A DNA stretch of 22,926 nucleotides, taken from Verrucomicrobiota bacterium (GTDB taxonomy: Bacteria > Verrucomicrobiota > Verrucomicrobiia > Opitutales > Opitutaceae). Numbering within the stretch: position 1 is the first letter of the stretch; each line of letters begins with the position of its first letter. This document shows positions 1-10,080 of the stretch, piece by piece. Under the pieces are notes generated by a model. That model saw only the letters and a program-made list of their open reading frames with translations, did not search any database and had not been told where the DNA came from. The translations under genes were made by a program, and so were the position numbers. The DNA is taken from NCBI GenBank assembly GCA_023443455.1, contig JAEZUE010000013.1, positions 1-22,926 of the forward strand, read 5' to 3'.

Positions 1-58
1 CAGTCCTCCTTCGCCAGCATGCCGACCCGTAGGTCCATGTCTCCGACTGGACCCTCCC

Positions 59-274
59 GACTCCGCCCGCTCCCGGGCCCGAGCCCGACCTCGCCGGCAC
101 GGAGGCCGGCGCCACACCCGTCCGGCACGCTCACCCGTGGCGCAGGCGTCCCTGCCTGCGTGCCCCGACTCCGCCCGCTCCCGGGCCCGAGCCCAACCTC
201 GCCGGCACGGAGGCCGGCGCCACACCCGTCCGGCACGCTCACCCGTGGCGCAGGCGTCCCTGCCTGCGGTCCCC
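59..274. repeat. Two tandem 108-bp palindromic repeat units
   Basis: Two near-identical units start at 59 and 167 (period 108). Each contains the 12-mer CCGCCCGCTCCC (63 and 171) and the 15-mer GCTCACCCGTGGCGC (129 and 237). Inside a unit the arms are inverted: GCCGGC pairs with itself across a 6-nt loop, GCGCCAC pairs with GTGGCGC, and GCAGGC pairs with GCCTGC across GTCCCT. A degenerate third start follows at about 280. The architecture is that of REP/BIME-like interspersed palindromes. The same 12-mer and 15-mer recur in the btuC-btuD gap, and the 12-mer again before cobU. No gene is supported between 1 and 455. Confidence 0.85.
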
Positions 275-294
275 GATACAGCCCGCTCCCCGGC

Positions 295-378
295 AGTTCC
301 AAGTTCCGAGTTCCCCCCTTCCGCGTTCCGCGCTCCGCCATCCGAGTTCCGGTTTCCGCTCTCCGGTTTCCGATTTCT
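295..378. repeat. Seven-nucleotide periodic tract (TCCG heptads)
   Basis: TCC recurs every 7 nt at 298, 305 and 312. After a one-base slip, TCCG recurs at 320, 327, 334, 341, 348, 355, 362 and 369, eight times with exact spacing. The other three positions of each heptad vary (for example GTTCCGC, GCTCCGC, CATCCGA). This is a degenerate short tandem repeat. It lies between the 108-bp palindromic units and the riboswitch leader. No protein of plausible composition reads through it. Confidence 0.75.
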
Positions 379-467
379 CTCCCGCCCCCGGGCCCGGCGA
401 TTGTGAACAATTGCCGCTTGAAACACGCGCCACCGGCCTTCATCGATCCACCCGTTCTTTGGAAGCG

Positions 468-685
468 CCCGGGCCATCGACCCCGGCGACATATGTTCGG
501 CAACGCAAGGGAAGGCCGTGAAAATCGGCCGCAGTTGCGCTGCGGTAACAGGTCACAGACCCCCTCCCGTCCATCGACGGGAACAGCCAGTCGGGCGCAC
601 GTCCGGTGAAGGCGGGGGCGAGGAAACGGTGTTCGCGATTCGCGCACACCACCAAACCTGAAGCCCGAATACCTGCCTGCCCGAA
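468..685 (+). promoter_or_regulatory. Cobalamin (AdoCbl-type) riboswitch
   Basis: The core order of the family is visible. GGGAA (509-513) is followed by a helix GGCCG/CGGCC (514-518 with 526-530) closed by UGAAAAU, a helix GCAG/CTGC (531-534 with 540-543), then GGTAACAGG. A peripheral hairpin CCCGTC/GACGGG lies at 566-581, GCCAGT at 586-591 and GTGAAGGC at 606-613. The B12 box AAGCCCGAATACCTGCC is at 661-677. P1 can be formed by CGGGC (470-474) with GCCCG (679-683). Genes behind such elements are normally switched off by cobalamin. Here the first gene is the outer-membrane receptor of a B12 locus, which fits. No clear promoter box was found upstream; a palindrome ATTGTGAACAAT lies at 400-411. 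Confidence 0.9.
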
Positions 686-761
686 CCTCACCCCGCCCCC
701 GCGCTCAGCGATACGCGAACGGCGGTCAGACTTCATCGCACAATGAAGGGTGGGAGTAGGA
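686..761 (+). promoter_or_regulatory. Probable riboswitch expression platform before btuB
   Basis: Directly after the riboswitch, CCTCACCC (686-693) is complementary, with one G-U pair, to GGGTGGG (748-754). That stretch overlaps a Shine-Dalgarno-like GGAG (753-756) ahead of the ATG at 762. A competing hairpin CTTCAT/ATGAAG (731-736 with 743-748, loop CGCACA) would break this pairing. The arrangement suggests control of translation by hiding the ribosome site. There is no U-rich terminator in this interval. The pairings are seen; the mechanism is inferred. Confidence 0.45.
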
Positions 762-839
762 ATGCGCTTCCGCTGCGGACCTTCCCCGGTCCGCCGGCAT
801 GGCGATCGATCGTTTCTGCTCTCCCGCAACACGATCTCC

Positions 840-2696
840 ATGCTCAAACGGCATATCCTCACACCCACGTCGGCCCTCGCGGCCGGCTCCCTTGCACTCG
901 CCCTCGCGGCTCCCGCCGCAGGCCAGGAATCGCGGCACGCCTCCACGGTCGATCTGCCCGACTACGTCGTCAGCGCCACGCGCACCGCGCAGGACGTGCA
1001 GTTCACGACCGCCAGCGTCGATGTGCTGCCGCTCGACCGGCTCGCCCGCGTCCAGGTCGGCGACCTGGGCACCGCGCTCTCGCAGGTCCCCGGTGTCACC
1101 ATCGTCAATACCGGCGCCACCGGCGGCCAGTCCTCCATCTTCATCCGCGGCTCCGCCTCCACCCAGACGCTCTTCGTCGTCGACGGCGTGCCGATGAACA
1201 CCCGCTCCGCCGGCTACAACAACTTCCTCGGCGGCGCCGACCTCGTCGGCCTCGATCGCATCGAGGTCCTGCGCGGCCCGCAAAGCACGCTCTACGGCAG
1301 CTCCGCCATGGGCGGCGTGGTCTTCGTCGACTCCACTCGCGGCTGCGGCGACCCGACCGGCAGCGTCTCCACCACCTTCGGTTCCTTCGACACCCTCGGC
1401 GCCTCCGTCGCCGTCAGCGGCGGCATCGAGAAGCTCGGCTACAGCGCCTCGCTCGCCCGTTTCCACACCGACAACGACCTGCCCGCCAACGGCTACGACT
1501 CCTGGAACTACGCCACGCGTATCGAAGGCACTCCGACAGACAGCCTGCTCCTCGGCGCCACCTTCCGCGGCCAGCAGGGCGACTACGAGGAGACCGGCAG
1601 CCGCTGGGGCTATGGCGCCTCGACCGTCGCCGCCGACAACCACCTGAGCACCCTCTACGCCCAGTGGAGCCGGGACAAGGAGTTCGCCTCCCGCCTCACC
1701 CTCGCGCAGCACCAGCGCCGCTACACCCTCGTCGGCCCCTGGAGCACCTCCGAGATCCGCGACCGCCGCGACTTCGCCGACTGGCAGAACACCTGGTTCG
1801 ACTTCGAGGGCGCCGAGCTCGTCGGCGGCGCGTCGTATGAGCGGGCCTACCACAACAGCAGCGCCGGCGAGACCAGCGCCGACAATGCCGCCGGCTACTT
1901 CTCGACCACCGTGCACCCGAGCAAGAACTCCACCGTCAATGCCGGCCTGCGCTACGACGACTTCGAGACCTTCGGCTCCGCCTGGACTTGGCGCACCGGC
2001 GCCTCCTGGCTCCCGCTCGCGGGCACCAAGCTCCACGCCTCGGTCGGCACCGGCTTCTGCGCCCCGACCAACGAGGACACCGACGGCAACCCCGCCTGGG
2101 GCATGCTCGCCAACCCCGACCTGGGGGCCGAGAAGTCCACCGGCTGGGACCTCGGCGTCGACCAGAAGCTCTTCAACGACGCCGTCACCGCCGGCCTCGC
2201 GTATTTCAACACGCGCTACAAGGATCGCATCACCTACGTCTCCGATCCGGTCACCTGGGTCGGCCGCATGGAGAACGTCGAGCATTCCCGCGCCGAGGGC
2301 ATCGAGGCCTCCGTCGCCGCCGATTTCAGCCGCAACGTCTCGGGCCGCCTCGCGTACACCTACACCGACGCCCGCAACACCGACACCGACGCCCGCCTCC
2401 AACGCATCCCGCACCACACCCTCGACGTCGACCTGACCGTGCGCCCGCTCGAGTCGCTCACCGTCGGCGCCGGCGTGCACTACGTGGGCGGCCGCTGGGA
2501 CAAGACCCCCGAGCACCCCGCGCACTACCAGATCCCCGACTACGCCACCGTCCGCCTCTTCGCCAGCTACGAGGTCCGCAAGGGACTCCTGCTGAAGGCC
2601 CGGGTCGAGAACCTCCTCGACAAGGACTACGACGAGGCCGGCGGCTACGACGCCCTCCCCCGCCGCATCTTCGGCGGCATCGAATACCAGTTCTGA
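840..2696 (+). CDS. btuB: TonB-dependent vitamin B12 outer-membrane receptor BtuB
   Basis: This is an outer-membrane beta-barrel receptor that takes up corrinoids using TonB energy. The ATG at 840 gives 618 residues, close to the usual size of about 600. It begins with a classical signal peptide (Lys-Arg-His, then an Ala/Leu-rich core ending near AAPAAGQ, residues 1-29). A probable TonB box, DYVVSATR, is at 41-48. The plug domain covers about 50-168, with PGVTI, FIRG, VVDGVPMN and IEVLRGPQSTLYGSSAMGG. The barrel follows and ends in a terminal Phe (YQF). The frame is open upstream: an ATG at 762 has a better Shine-Dalgarno and would add 26 residues before the signal peptide. Riboswitch control and the btuFCD genes behind it point to cobalamin rather than siderophores. 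TonB, ExbB and ExbD are not in the window. Confidence 0.92.
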   Translation: MLKRHILTPTSALAAGSLALALAAPAAGQESRHASTVDLPDYVVSATRTAQDVQFTTASVDVLPLDRLARVQVGDLGTALSQVPGVTIVNTGATGGQSSIFIRGSASTQTLFVVDGVPMNTRSAGYNNFLGGADLVGLDRIEVLRGPQSTLYGSSAMGGVVFVDSTRGCGDPTGSVSTTFGSFDTLGASVAVSGGIEKLGYSASLARFHTDNDLPANGYDSWNYATRIEGTPTDSLLLGATFRGQQGDYEETGSRWGYGASTVAADNHLSTLYAQWSRDKEFASRLTLAQHQRRYTLVGPWSTSEIRDRRDFADWQNTWFDFEGAELVGGASYERAYHNSSAGETSADNAAGYFSTTVHPSKNSTVNAGLRYDDFETFGSAWTWRTGASWLPLAGTKLHASVGTGFCAPTNEDTDGNPAWGMLANPDLGAEKSTGWDLGVDQKLFNDAVTAGLAYFNTRYKDRITYVSDPVTWVGRMENVEHSRAEGIEASVAADFSRNVSGRLAYTYTDARNTDTDARLQRIPHHTLDVDLTVRPLESLTVGAGVHYVGGRWDKTPEHPAHYQIPDYATVRLFASYEVRKGLLLKARVENLLDKDYDEAGGYDALPRRIFGGIEYQF

Positions 2697-2820
2697 TCCG
2701 AAAAATGCCGACGAGTGACCGGAGTCGAGTGACAAGGGCAGGCAGCGCCGCGGGCGCTCCGGCCCGGCACTCGTCCCTCGACGCTCGACCCTCGTCCGCC
2801 CCGTCCCATTCTCACCGCTC
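2697..2820 (+). other. btuB-btuF gap with nested inverted repeats
   Basis: The 124-nt gap contains a compact hairpin AGCGCC-GCG-GGCGCT (2744-2758). It is enclosed by an outer inverted pair GACGAGTG (2710-2717) and CACTCGTC (2768-2775). No T-run follows, so it is not a typical intrinsic terminator. It could instead stabilise or partially end the btuB transcript. No reading frame or riboswitch motif was found. Confidence 0.5.
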
Positions 2821-3687
2821 ATGAGAACCCCGTTCCGGTTGCTGGCGCTCCTTTTTTGTCTCCTCGGCTCCGTCGTGCATGGAGCCGAACCAACAAATGC
2901 GCCGGCGCCGGTGCGGGTTGTTTCCCAGACGGTCGGCACCGACGAGCTCCTGCTCGCCCTGGCCGAGCCCGGCCAGATCGCGGCCCTCAGTCACCTCGCC
3001 CGCCGTCCCGAATTTTCCGTCACCGCCCAGGAAGCCGAGGCGTATCCACAAATCTCCATCGGCGACGCCGAGACGATCCTCAAGTTCAACCCCACGCTCG
3101 TGCTCTGCGCGGACTACAGCCGCACCGAGCTCGTCGCCCAGCTCCGCCGCGCCGGGGTCGAGGTGCTGCTCTTCGACCGCTACAAGACCCTCGCCGACTC
3201 CTATGCGAACCTGCGCCTGCTCGCCCGTGAACTCGGAGCCGAGGAGAAGGCCGAGGCCGTGATCGCCGACTGCGAGAGGCGCGTCGCCGCGTTGCGCACC
3301 CGTCTCGCCGACGCCAAACCCGTCCGCGTCGTCGCTCCCTCGATCTACGGGCTGCTGCCCGGCACCGACACCACCTTCGACGACCTCTGCACCCACGCCG
3401 GCGCCGAGAACCTCGGCGCCACCCTCGGCCATCTCGTCGGCCACGCTCCGGTCCCGACCGAGCAGATGATCACCTGGCCGGTGGACAAGGTTGTGGTCAT
3501 GGGCGACACCGATCCCGTGCGCGCCCTCGAGCCCTATCGCGATCTCCTGCCCTACAAGTTCATGGCCGCCGTGCGCGAGGGCCGCGTCGCCCTGCTCAGC
3601 CCACCGCTGATGAGCTGCGTGACCCATCGGCGGATCGACGCCTACGAACAGCTCGCCCGCCAGCTCCACCCCGAACTCTTCCCGTGA
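2821..3687 (+). CDS. btuF: Periplasmic corrinoid-binding protein BtuF
   Basis: A substrate-binding protein of the helical-backbone metal-receptor class, which hands corrinoid from the periplasm to the BtuCD importer. It has 288 residues, slightly longer than E. coli BtuF. Residues 1-22 form a signal peptide (MRTPFRLLALLF..., cleavage near VHGA). Lobe 1 starts with VRVVSQTVGTDELLLAL. The family stretch ISIGDAETILKFNPTLVL follows, then GVEVLLFDRYKTLADSYANLRLLARELG. Lobe 2 contains the GTDTTFDDLCTHAGAENLG segment. The stop overlaps the GTG start of btuC (GTGA at 3684). Related families bind ferric siderophores or haem; location behind btuB under a B12 riboswitch decides the call. Confidence 0.88.
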   Translation: MRTPFRLLALLFCLLGSVVHGAEPTNAPAPVRVVSQTVGTDELLLALAEPGQIAALSHLARRPEFSVTAQEAEAYPQISIGDAETILKFNPTLVLCADYSRTELVAQLRRAGVEVLLFDRYKTLADSYANLRLLARELGAEEKAEAVIADCERRVAALRTRLADAKPVRVVAPSIYGLLPGTDTTFDDLCTHAGAENLGATLGHLVGHAPVPTEQMITWPVDKVVVMGDTDPVRALEPYRDLLPYKFMAAVREGRVALLSPPLMSCVTHRRIDAYEQLARQLHPELFP

Positions 3688-4661
3688 TCCCCGCCCGCCA
3701 TCATCGCCTCGTGCTCCCGGCCGTGGTCCTCCTGCTGCTGGGCCTCGCGGTTCTGTCACTGGGAATTGGAGACATGGTGCTCTCCCCCGCGCGCATCTGG
3801 GCCGGGTTGGTGCGCGACGACGGGCTCGCCGCCACCGTTCTCTGGCAGATCCGCCTGCCGCGCCTGGCGGTGGCCGTGCTCATCGGCGCCGCCCTCTCGG
3901 CCAGCGGCCTGGTCATGCAGGCCTTCTTCCGCAACAGCCTCGCCAGCCCCGGCCTGCTCGGCGTGAGCAGCGGCGGCGCCGCCGGCGCGGTCGTCGCGAT
4001 CGCCTGCGGGCTCATGTCGGTCTCACTCTGGGCTGTGCCGGCCGCGGCGATACTCGGCGCCTTCGTCGCGACCTTGGCCGTCATCCGCCTCGCCCGCGAA
4101 GGCACCGGCACCGAGCGACTCCTGCTCGCCGGCGTGGCCCTCAACGCCCTGCTCGGCGCCGTCACCAGCTACGTTCTCTCCAGCCAGACCGCCCTCTACG
4201 AACGCAACACCCAGATCATCTTCTGGCTGCTCGGCGGCCTCGAGGATCGCACCTGGGAACACGCCGCGATGTCCGCCCCGATCGTGCTGGGCGCCGCCCT
4301 GCTCTGGCCGCTCGGGCGCCCGATGGACCTGCTCAGCCTCGGTGCCAACGAGGCCCAAAGCCTCGGCGTCGACGTGCGCAAACTCCGGCGCCGCCTCATC
4401 GTGCTTTCGACCGTGCTCACCGCCGTCGCCACCGCCGCGGCCGGCATGGTTGGCTTCGTCGGTCTGATCGTGCCGCACACCCTGCGCCTGCTCGTCGGCC
4501 CCGAGCACAAACGCCTCGTCCCGCTGTCGCTGGTCGGGGGCGCGGCCTTCGTGCTGGGCTGCGACCTAATCTGCCGCTGCCTCGAAGGCGTGCGGTTGGG
4601 CATTGTCACCGCCGTGCTCGGCGGCCCCTTCTTCCTTTGGCTCCTGCGGAGGCGCGCATGA
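3684..4661 (+). CDS. btuC: Cobalamin ABC importer permease BtuC
   Basis: A FecCD/BtuC-family inner-membrane permease for corrinoid import. It has 325 residues, almost the length of E. coli BtuC (326), and is made of hydrophobic segments throughout, consistent with about ten helices. Family motifs include GLVMQAFFRNSLASPGLLG near residues 74-92, and GFVGLIVPHTLRLLVGPEHK in the C-terminal third, the region that contacts the ATPase. The GTG start at 3684 overlaps the btuF stop, implying coupled translation. Its own stop overlaps an ATG at 4658 (ATGA), but the ATPase gene begins only 517 nt later. The intervening repeats appear to have separated two genes that normally abut. Confidence 0.92.
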   Translation: MIPARHHRLVLPAVVLLLLGLAVLSLGIGDMVLSPARIWAGLVRDDGLAATVLWQIRLPRLAVAVLIGAALSASGLVMQAFFRNSLASPGLLGVSSGGAAGAVVAIACGLMSVSLWAVPAAAILGAFVATLAVIRLAREGTGTERLLLAGVALNALLGAVTSYVLSSQTALYERNTQIIFWLLGGLEDRTWEHAAMSAPIVLGAALLWPLGRPMDLLSLGANEAQSLGVDVRKLRRRLIVLSTVLTAVATAAAGMVGFVGLIVPHTLRLLVGPEHKRLVPLSLVGGAAFVLGCDLICRCLEGVRLGIVTAVLGGPFFLWLLRRRA

Positions 4662-5178
4662 CACAGCCCGAACACCACCGCCCGACCCGCTCACCCGTGG
4701 CACCGGCCGTCCCCGGCGCCGCCCGCTCCCTCGCCCGAGTCCACCCGCGCCGCCACGCCCTGCCCACCCCCCGCGTTCGCCTCGCCAACTCCCTCAATCC
4801 GAAGCCCTTGGGTAAATACCGTGACGACCGTCACGCTATTTTCCCCCGCCTGCCCCGCTCACCCGTGGCGCCGCCGCCTCTACCGGCCGTCCCCGGCGCC
4901 GCCCGCTCCCTCGCCCGAGCCCACCCGCGCCGCCACGCCACGCCCAACCCCCGCGTTCGCCTCGCCAACCTCCTCAATCCGAAGCCCTTGGGTAAATACC
5001 GTGACGACCGTCACGCTATTTTCCCTCGCCTGCCCCGCTCACCCGTGGCGCCGCCGCCTCTACCGGCCGTTCCCGGCGCCGCCCGCTCCCCGGTTCGAGC
5101 CTGCCAAGACTGGTCGCAGACCGATCCCGCTTCTCCCGCCACCCGATCGAGTGCGCCAACCGCTGAAAGGCCCCAGCC

Positions 5179-5182
<4 letters not shown>
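4658..5182 (+). CDS. Uncertain 174-codon frame bridging btuC and btuD through the repeats
   Basis: An open frame starts at an ATG overlapping the btuC stop (ATGA at 4658) and ends in a TGA overlapping the btuD start (ATGA at 5179). It reads through the 180-bp repeats (60 codons each), giving a Pro-, Arg- and Ala-rich basic product. The product has no recognisable domain, signal peptide or membrane segment. The repeat period (180) and the only large length difference between copies (12 nt) are both multiples of three. Against a real gene: GC-rich DNA has few stops, and the composition is typical of translated GC repeats. It may serve only to carry ribosomes from btuC to btuD, or it may be chance. 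Confidence 0.2.
4810..4845. repeat. 36-nt near-perfect palindrome, copy 1
   Basis: A stem CGTGAC/GTCACG (4820-4825 with 4830-4835) encloses a GACC loop. It extends outward past one C/C mismatch to AAATA/TATTT (4814-4818 with 4837-4841), then past one T/T mismatch to GGG/CCC (4810-4812 with 4843-4845). The A/T-rich middle of the arms stands out in this GC-rich DNA. It could act as a protein-binding site, an RNA hairpin or the mobile core of the repeat. Confidence 0.8.
4990..5025. repeat. 36-nt near-perfect palindrome, copy 2
   Basis: Identical in sequence to the palindrome 180 bp upstream, including the two arm mismatches and the GACC loop, while the flanking repeat sequence carries several differences. 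It lies about 150 nt before the btuD start. Confidence 0.8.
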
Positions 5183-5972
<790 letters not shown>

Positions 5973-5976
<4 letters not shown>

Positions 5977-6599
5977 AACCCGTCTTCAAAGCACTCACCG
6001 AGACCGACCCCGCCACCGAAGCCGCCCATCGCGCCGCGATGCTCGAGAAGCAAAAGGAGATGCGCGCCCTGATCGGTGCGGCCAAGGAAAAGCGCGGTCT
6101 CACGATCGTCCATACCGGCAACGGCAAGGGCAAGAGCACCGCCGCGTTCGGCATGCTCACCCGCATGCTCGGCCACGGGAAACGCGCCGTCGTCGTCCAG
6201 TTCATCAAGTCCGGCGACACCGCCACCGAACGCCAACTACGCTGCCCGCAGCTCGCCTGGCACCGCTGCGGCGAGGGCTTCACCTGGGACACCCAGAACC
6301 GAGCCGGCGACATCGAGGCCGTGCGGACCGGTTGGGAGATCGCCCTGCACGCCATGCAGGACCCCGAGGTCGCCTTCGTCCTGCTCGACGAGCTCAACAT
6401 CGCGCTCGCCTACGACTACCTCCCCGTCGAGGAGGCCCTCGCGGGCCTGCGCTCGCGCCTCCCCCACCAGCACGTCGCCATCACCGGCCGCGACGCCCCG
6501 GCTTCGTTGATCGAATACGCCGATCTCGTCACCGAGATGCGCGAGGTGAAACATCCCTTCAAGGCGGGAATCCAGGCCCAGGCCGGGATCGAGTATTGA
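5973..6599 (+). CDS. cobO: Cob(I)alamin / cobyrinic acid a,c-diamide adenosyltransferase (CobO/BtuR type)
   Basis: Transfers the adenosyl group of ATP to the cobalt of reduced corrinoids, making the adenosylated form used by later steps. It has 208 residues, near the 196 of E. coli BtuR. The P-loop GNGKGKST is at residues 49-56, in the family order TIVHTGNGKGKSTAAFG. The VVVQFIKSG strand follows, and the acidic LLDELN motif is at 137-142. ITGRDAP and the basic C-terminus EVKHPFKAGIQAQAGIEY are family hallmarks. The start overlaps the btuD stop, so uptake and adenosylation are translationally linked. An open extension of this frame upstream of 5973 is antisense-like noise. Confidence 0.94.
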
Positions 6600-6630
6600 G
6601 CCGGCCCGCCCCGCCCCCAGCATCGCCCCC

Positions 6631-8085
<1,455 letters not shown>

Positions 8086-8113
8086 CGCCCGCGCCTCCGC
8101 CACTCGCAGCACC

Positions 8114-9139
8114 ATGATCCACGGTCACGGCAACGACGGCTACCGGCTCGGCCGCCGCCTGCGCGCGGATTTCAGCTCCAACGTGCTGCCCGGCGGCCCT
8201 TCGCCCGCCGTGCGTCGGGTCGTATCCGAGGCGCTCGCCGACATCGGTACGTATCCCGAAGCCGGAGCCGAGAGCTTCGTCGCCGCCGTCGCGCGGGCGG
8301 AGGGCGTGGCACCCGAGAACGTCTGCGCCACCAACGGCGCCGTCGCCGCGCTCCACCTGCTCGCGCAGCTCCGCCCCGGCGCGCGCAGCGCCATCGCGAT
8401 CCCCGCCTTCTCCGATTACGAGGAGGCCGCCGTGCGCCAGGGCCACGAGCTCCTGTTCTTCCCGGCCGAGGATCTCGCCGCCGGCCACGTGCCCGCCGCC
8501 GACCTGGTGTGGCTGGCCAACCCCAACAACCCCACCGGCGCCACGATCTCCCCCGGGCGCCTGCTCGCCCTGGTCGACGCCCGTCCGCAGACCCTCTTCA
8601 TCGTCGACCTCGCCTACGCCGGACTCTGCGCGGAGCCGCCACTGTCGGCCAGCGAAGCGACCCGACGGGCCAACCTCCTCGTCGTCCTTTCCTTCACCAA
8701 GCGCCACGCGATCCCCGGCCTGCGGCTGGGCGCGGTGGTGGGCCCGGCCGAACTCGTCGCCGAAGTTTCGGCACGCGGCGGCCCCTGGGCGGTGAACTCC
8801 CTCGCGCTCGCGGCCGGGCGCCACCTCGCCAGCCTCGGCGAACAGGACTCCGCCCGCCGCCTCGAATGCCTCGCCGAGTCGCTGCGGTTGCAGGCCGCGC
8901 TGGCCGGACTGTCCGGCATCGCCGTGCGACCGAGCCCGACCAACTACTTCATCCTCCGCAGCGCCCGTGCCACCGGGACCGCGCTGCGCGAACACCTCCT
9001 GCACGAGCACGCGCTGCTCGTGCGCGACGCCGGCAACTTCCGCGGGCTCGACCCGCACTGGATCCGCATCGGGGCGCAATCGCCCCGCGAAAACGCCTGG
9101 CTCGAGGAAGCCGTCAAACAATGGGTGACGCGCCACTGA
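8114..9139 (+). CDS. cobD: L-threonine-O-3-phosphate decarboxylase (CobD/CobC family, PLP)
   Basis: A fold-type I PLP enzyme, 341 residues, expected to decarboxylate L-threonine phosphate to (R)-1-amino-2-propanol phosphate, the linker of the nucleotide loop. Visible features are NPNNPTG (136-142), the cofactor Asp165 and Tyr168 (DLAY), the Schiff-base Lys196 in SFTKRHAIPGLRLG, and Arg204. The ATG at 8114 begins with HGHGNDG..., like family members; the frame is open far upstream but only as the shadow of cobQ. Histidinol-phosphate aminotransferases are close relatives, and the adjacent cbiB decides. The last 19 nt overlap cbiB. No threonine kinase is visible nearby, so the source of the substrate is unknown. 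Confidence 0.88.
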   Translation: MIHGHGNDGYRLGRRLRADFSSNVLPGGPSPAVRRVVSEALADIGTYPEAGAESFVAAVARAEGVAPENVCATNGAVAALHLLAQLRPGARSAIAIPAFSDYEEAAVRQGHELLFFPAEDLAAGHVPAADLVWLANPNNPTGATISPGRLLALVDARPQTLFIVDLAYAGLCAEPPLSASEATRRANLLVVLSFTKRHAIPGLRLGAVVGPAELVAEVSARGGPWAVNSLALAAGRHLASLGEQDSARRLECLAESLRLQAALAGLSGIAVRPSPTNYFILRSARATGTALREHLLHEHALLVRDAGNFRGLDPHWIRIGAQSPRENAWLEEAVKQWVTRH

Positions 9140-10080
9140 TCGCCCTCGCCGTGCTCGCCGGCTACACGTTGGACCTCGCGCTGGGCGATCCGCCGTGGCT
9201 GCCGCATCCGATTGTCGGATTCGGTCGCCTCGCCGGAGCCGGCGAGCGCCTGCTCAACCGCGGCGGCCCCGCCCGCCGGCTCGTTTCCGGGACCCTCCTC
9301 ACGCTCGGTCTGGTCGGCGGCACCTTCGCCGCCGCCGCGCATCTCCAGCACCTCGCCTGGCGCCTTCATGCCGCCGCCGGTGCGACCGTGATCGCCCTCG
9401 GCGTCTTCTTCGGTCTCGCCAACCGCACGCTGGTCGACGAGGGGCGCGCGGTATTCCGCGCCGTCGCCGAGGATCTCGCCGCCGGTCGGCGTCGGCTCTC
9501 CCGCATCGTCGGCCGCGACACCGCCGGCCTCGACGCCCACCAGGTGCGCGTGGCAGCACTCGAATCGTTGGCCGAGAATCTCTCCGACGGCGTCGTGGCC
9601 CCGCTGTTCTGGTTCGCCCTGCTCGGGCTGCCGGGTCTGGCGGCCTACAAGATGGTGAATACCCTCGACTCGATGATCGGGCACCGCGACGACCGCTTCG
9701 AGCACTTCGGCAAGACCGCCGCCCGGCTCGACGACCTCGCCAACCTGCTCCCCTCCCGCCTCACCGCGCTGCTCCAGTGCCTGCTCGCCGGCAGCGCCCG
9801 CGGTCTCGCCTTCGTCGTACGCTACGGCCACGCTCATGCGAGCCCGAACTCCGGATACCCCGAGGCCGCGCTGGCCGGCATCCTCGACCTGCGCTTCAGC
9901 GGCCCGCACACCTACGACGGCGAGCTCGTCGTGAAACCGTGGATCGGCACCAACCCCCGCACCGCCGGCGCCGCCGACATCGTCCCCGCCGCCCGGCTCA
10001 ACCACGCCGTCGCCTTCGTCGCGACCCTCGTCACCGCCGCGTGGTGGTGGCACTTGGCCCCGGTATTTCTCCTCCCATGA
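9121..10080 (+). CDS. cbiB: Adenosylcobinamide-phosphate synthase CbiB
   Basis: An integral membrane enzyme that joins aminopropanol phosphate to adenosylcobyric acid. It has 319 residues. The start shows the family motif GDPPWLPHPIVGFGRL (22-37). Later come ESLAENLSDGVVAPLFWF and KMVNTLDSMIGHR, a PEAALAGILDLRF segment, and several hydrophobic stretches (about residues 56-105, 163-180 and the C-terminal 30). The ATG at 9121 lies inside the end of cobD, so the two genes for consecutive steps overlap by 19 nt. The stop overlaps the start of the next gene (ATGA at 10077). Confidence 0.94.
   Translation: MGDAPLIALAVLAGYTLDLALGDPPWLPHPIVGFGRLAGAGERLLNRGGPARRLVSGTLLTLGLVGGTFAAAAHLQHLAWRLHAAAGATVIALGVFFGLANRTLVDEGRAVFRAVAEDLAAGRRRLSRIVGRDTAGLDAHQVRVAALESLAENLSDGVVAPLFWFALLGLPGLAAYKMVNTLDSMIGHRDDRFEHFGKTAARLDDLANLLPSRLTALLQCLLAGSARGLAFVVRYGHAHASPNSGYPEAALAGILDLRFSGPHTYDGELVVKPWIGTNPRTAGAADIVPAARLNHAVAFVATLVTAAWWWHLAPVFLLP

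Larger units (their letters stand above)
4686..5098. repeat. 180-bp repeat array (about 2.3 copies) between btuC and btuD
   Basis: Copies are offset by exactly 180 bp over most of their length. The 12-mer CCGCCCGCTCCC recurs at 4719, 4899 and 5079. GCTCACCCGTGGCGC (with one change in the first copy) occurs at 4689, 4857 and 5037. The first copy lacks 12 nt relative to the others near 4703. Identity between copies is very high, with a few substitutions. Each full unit carries a 36-nt palindrome (listed separately). The array shares its 12-mer and 15-mer with the units at 59-274, so both belong to one repeat family. It fills most of the 517-nt gap, and no riboswitch was found in it. Confidence 0.88.

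Noticed and set aside
1..609. Plus-strand frames through the left-edge repeats
   Set aside because: They read Pro/Arg/Ser-rich repeat sequence and run into the riboswitch; no start signal or domain.
726..2939. 737-codon minus-strand frame opposite btuB
   Set aside because: Antisense shadow of btuB in GC-rich DNA; Val/Gly/Ala-rich with no domain, while the plus strand has full receptor signatures.
4686..5098. CRISPR array
   Set aside because: Units are long, nearly identical throughout and without unique spacers; no cas genes are present.
4662..5178. Second cobalamin riboswitch before btuD
   Set aside because: No B12 box, GGGAA core or GCCA element on either strand in the right order; the content is repeats.
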